DNA from: a virus
DNA length: 29,375 nucleotides
Virus record (IMG/VR): IMGVR_UViG_3300031553_000219
Location: 1 to 29,375 of that record
Reading direction: 5' to 3' (one strand)
Shown here piece after piece: positions 28,216 to 29,375 of this stretch (positions are counted from its first letter, which is position 1; each line of letters opens with the position of its first letter). Made by a program: the position numbers and the translations under genes. Under the pieces are notes generated by a model that worked only from the letters and a program-made list of their open reading frames with translations, had not been told where the DNA came from and searched no databases.

Positions 28216-29375
28216 TTATTTGCCCCCATGCGGTAGTAGTTTGTTAAGATAGCTCCCCCGCCCTCGGTATATTCTATGTAGAGTTCGGGGGCATGAGAGT
28301 GGTCATTATAGTCCCAAGAATGGACATAGAAAGTTTTAGATACGTCTGTATTGCCTCTAGTAATAGCCACAATCGCTGATGGAGAGTAAGAATCAAACAA
28401 TTCTTGTGCTGGAGACCCTACACCACATAAGGAAGGTGAGTTATACCATCCTGTTCCTCCCGCTGCTACGCTATCAGCAATCCAAGAGGTACTGTTCGTG
28501 GTTCTGGTCCTTAGTGTTATGTCATTATCACTAGTTGTAAAGGCAATAGGAGAAGCACCATCCTCAAAATGGATATTAACGTTAACATCATCTTTGGAAG
28601 TAAGATAAAAATACAACCTCAAGTAGGCGACATCTATCATAGAACCTTGTGATGGAAAATCACCTGAAACGAAGCGGTATCCTCCCCACATCCTAGTCAG
28701 TGGATTAGAAGATTGTAGAATACCGATGCAAGTGACATCCACGATTTTTGTATAATCATACTCGTAGGCATCATCCTCGCTGGCACCGACAAATTCATCT
28801 ACAACGGTAGAGTCTTTTATCGGGTATTTAATGGGATTGGCTTTTTCATCCTCAAATGGTAATACTTCAAGCGTAAGAGTTTCAGTCCTGCCATCAAGGG
28901 TGGGCTTTTCCTCCATCTTGATAAGTTGCCCATCTGCATCTGTGGCAGGTTTAAGTGGCATCAGTTGGGCAACACCCTTTTTTATCTCGGTAACGGCAAC
29001 GTCATATTCTAAGGGTGCATAGGCTGACTTGATTATCCTGTTAAGCATTACACCCGTATTAAAGGCTGTTAGAACTACGTCAACATCGGGATATAAATCT
29101 ACCCAAGTGATAGTTCTACCTTCTATGATAGGCTTCACACTAGGCTTTGGGGATATAGGGGTGATACTGATAGAGTCTTGTCTAGCTTCTTTCAACCTGA
29201 CATCAAACTCACCCGACTGTTTACTCTTAAAGTGAAATCCTGGCAAGCCGTTTAGATAAGGCGTGAGGTCATAGGGAACTCTAGCGGGCAGACCTTCCTC
29301 GTCTAAAGTCGAGTCAATATCTTCCCACTCACCCCCATCTTCTTTCATCTGTAAGACATCTATAGAGGCATTTAT
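28212..29375 (-). CDS. Partial beta-rich surface protein (at least 387 aa)
   Basis: The frame is open to the right edge, so the start is missing. N-terminal part is strand-rich with repeated VD, VE and DLYPDVDVV motifs. The last 180 residues resemble a DNRLRE-like sandwich (SMIDVAYLRLYFYLTSKDDVNVNIHFEDG..., FYVHSWDYNDHSHAPELYIEYTEGG), the same type as the N-terminus of the tail-tip protein. Base composition is A+T-richer than the neighbouring structural genes. Likely an exposed phage surface protein; whether it belongs to the head or a fibre cannot be told. Confidence 0.6.
   Translation of the reverse strand: MNASIDVLQMKEDGGEWEDIDSTLDEEGLPARVPYDLTPYLNGLPGFHFKSKQSGEFDVRLKEARQDSISITPISPKPSVKPIIEGRTITWVDLYPDVDVVLTAFNTGVMLNRIIKSAYAPLEYDVAVTEIKKGVAQLMPLKPATDADGQLIKMEEKPTLDGRTETLTLEVLPFEDEKANPIKYPIKDSTVVDEFVGASEDDAYEYDYTKIVDVTCIGILQSSNPLTRMWGGYRFVSGDFPSQGSMIDVAYLRLYFYLTSKDDVNVNIHFEDGASPIAFTTSDNDITLRTRTTNSTSWIADSVAAGGTGWYNSPSLCGVGSPAQELFDSYSPSAIVAITRGNTDVSKTFYVHSWDYNDHSHAPELYIEYTEGGGAILTNYYRMGANK

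Noticed and set aside
1-29375. tRNA or rRNA genes
   Set aside because: No cloverleaf with a GGTTCRA-type arm and CCA-adjacent acceptor, and no rRNA-like conserved blocks were found by reading both strands.

Overview
This window looks like one continuous stretch of a temperate, tailed (siphovirus-type) phage or prophage genome, carrying one insertion sequence near its left edge. No rRNA, tRNA, CRISPR array or recognisable host metabolic gene was found. The host cannot be named from sequence alone. The Shine-Dalgarno-rich, tightly packed genes and consensus sigma70-type promoters show a bacterial host. Dispersed repeats of the TTCGACAAGCTCA and ATTCYGGC types and the general protein style make an anaerobic Chloroflexota/Dehalococcoidia-like host my weak guess.

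Layout, read along the minus strand from the right edge. (1) 29375-26030: a partial beta-rich surface protein and a run of small beta-sandwich proteins, probably capsid-attached fibres or decorations. (2) 25981-24005: head-tail connector (gp6-like), a small protein, head closure protein, HK97 gp10-like protein and tail completion protein. (3) 24008-15363: an unknown 155-aa protein, tail tube, a tail assembly chaperone with a -1 frameshift extension, tape measure, a distal tail protein carrying a seven-repeat beta-propeller-like insertion, and a 946-aa tail-tip protein with several carbohydrate-binding-like modules. (4) 15351-14218: a lysis cassette with two small membrane proteins, a papain-like 'lectin MOA-related' protein in the place of the usual endolysin, and a holin, closed by a strong minus-strand terminator.

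The only long plus-strand block of phage genes is 11559-14153: an XRE-type repressor, two small membrane proteins, a large serine integrase and a 33-aa membrane peptide. A divergent promoter pair with overlapping -35 boxes (11465-11514) separates it from the leftward early operon, which begins with a Cro-like HTH gene. The early operon (11343 down to about 2197) is made of many very small genes, several with zinc ribbons, three HNH genes, a protein with thirteen 11-residue repeats, a structured non-coding segment (5855-6000), a mosaic duplication (6034-7031) and a sigma-like late-regulator candidate just before the left edge. Terminase, portal and capsid genes are not in view and would be expected beyond position 1.

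An IS1595-family element (199-1857) with 25-bp inverted repeats and an 8-bp target duplication splits an HNH endonuclease gene; removing it restores the frame. The lysis cassette and the integrase sit side by side with no host DNA between them, the order of a circular or virion phage map rather than of an integrated prophage split at attP.
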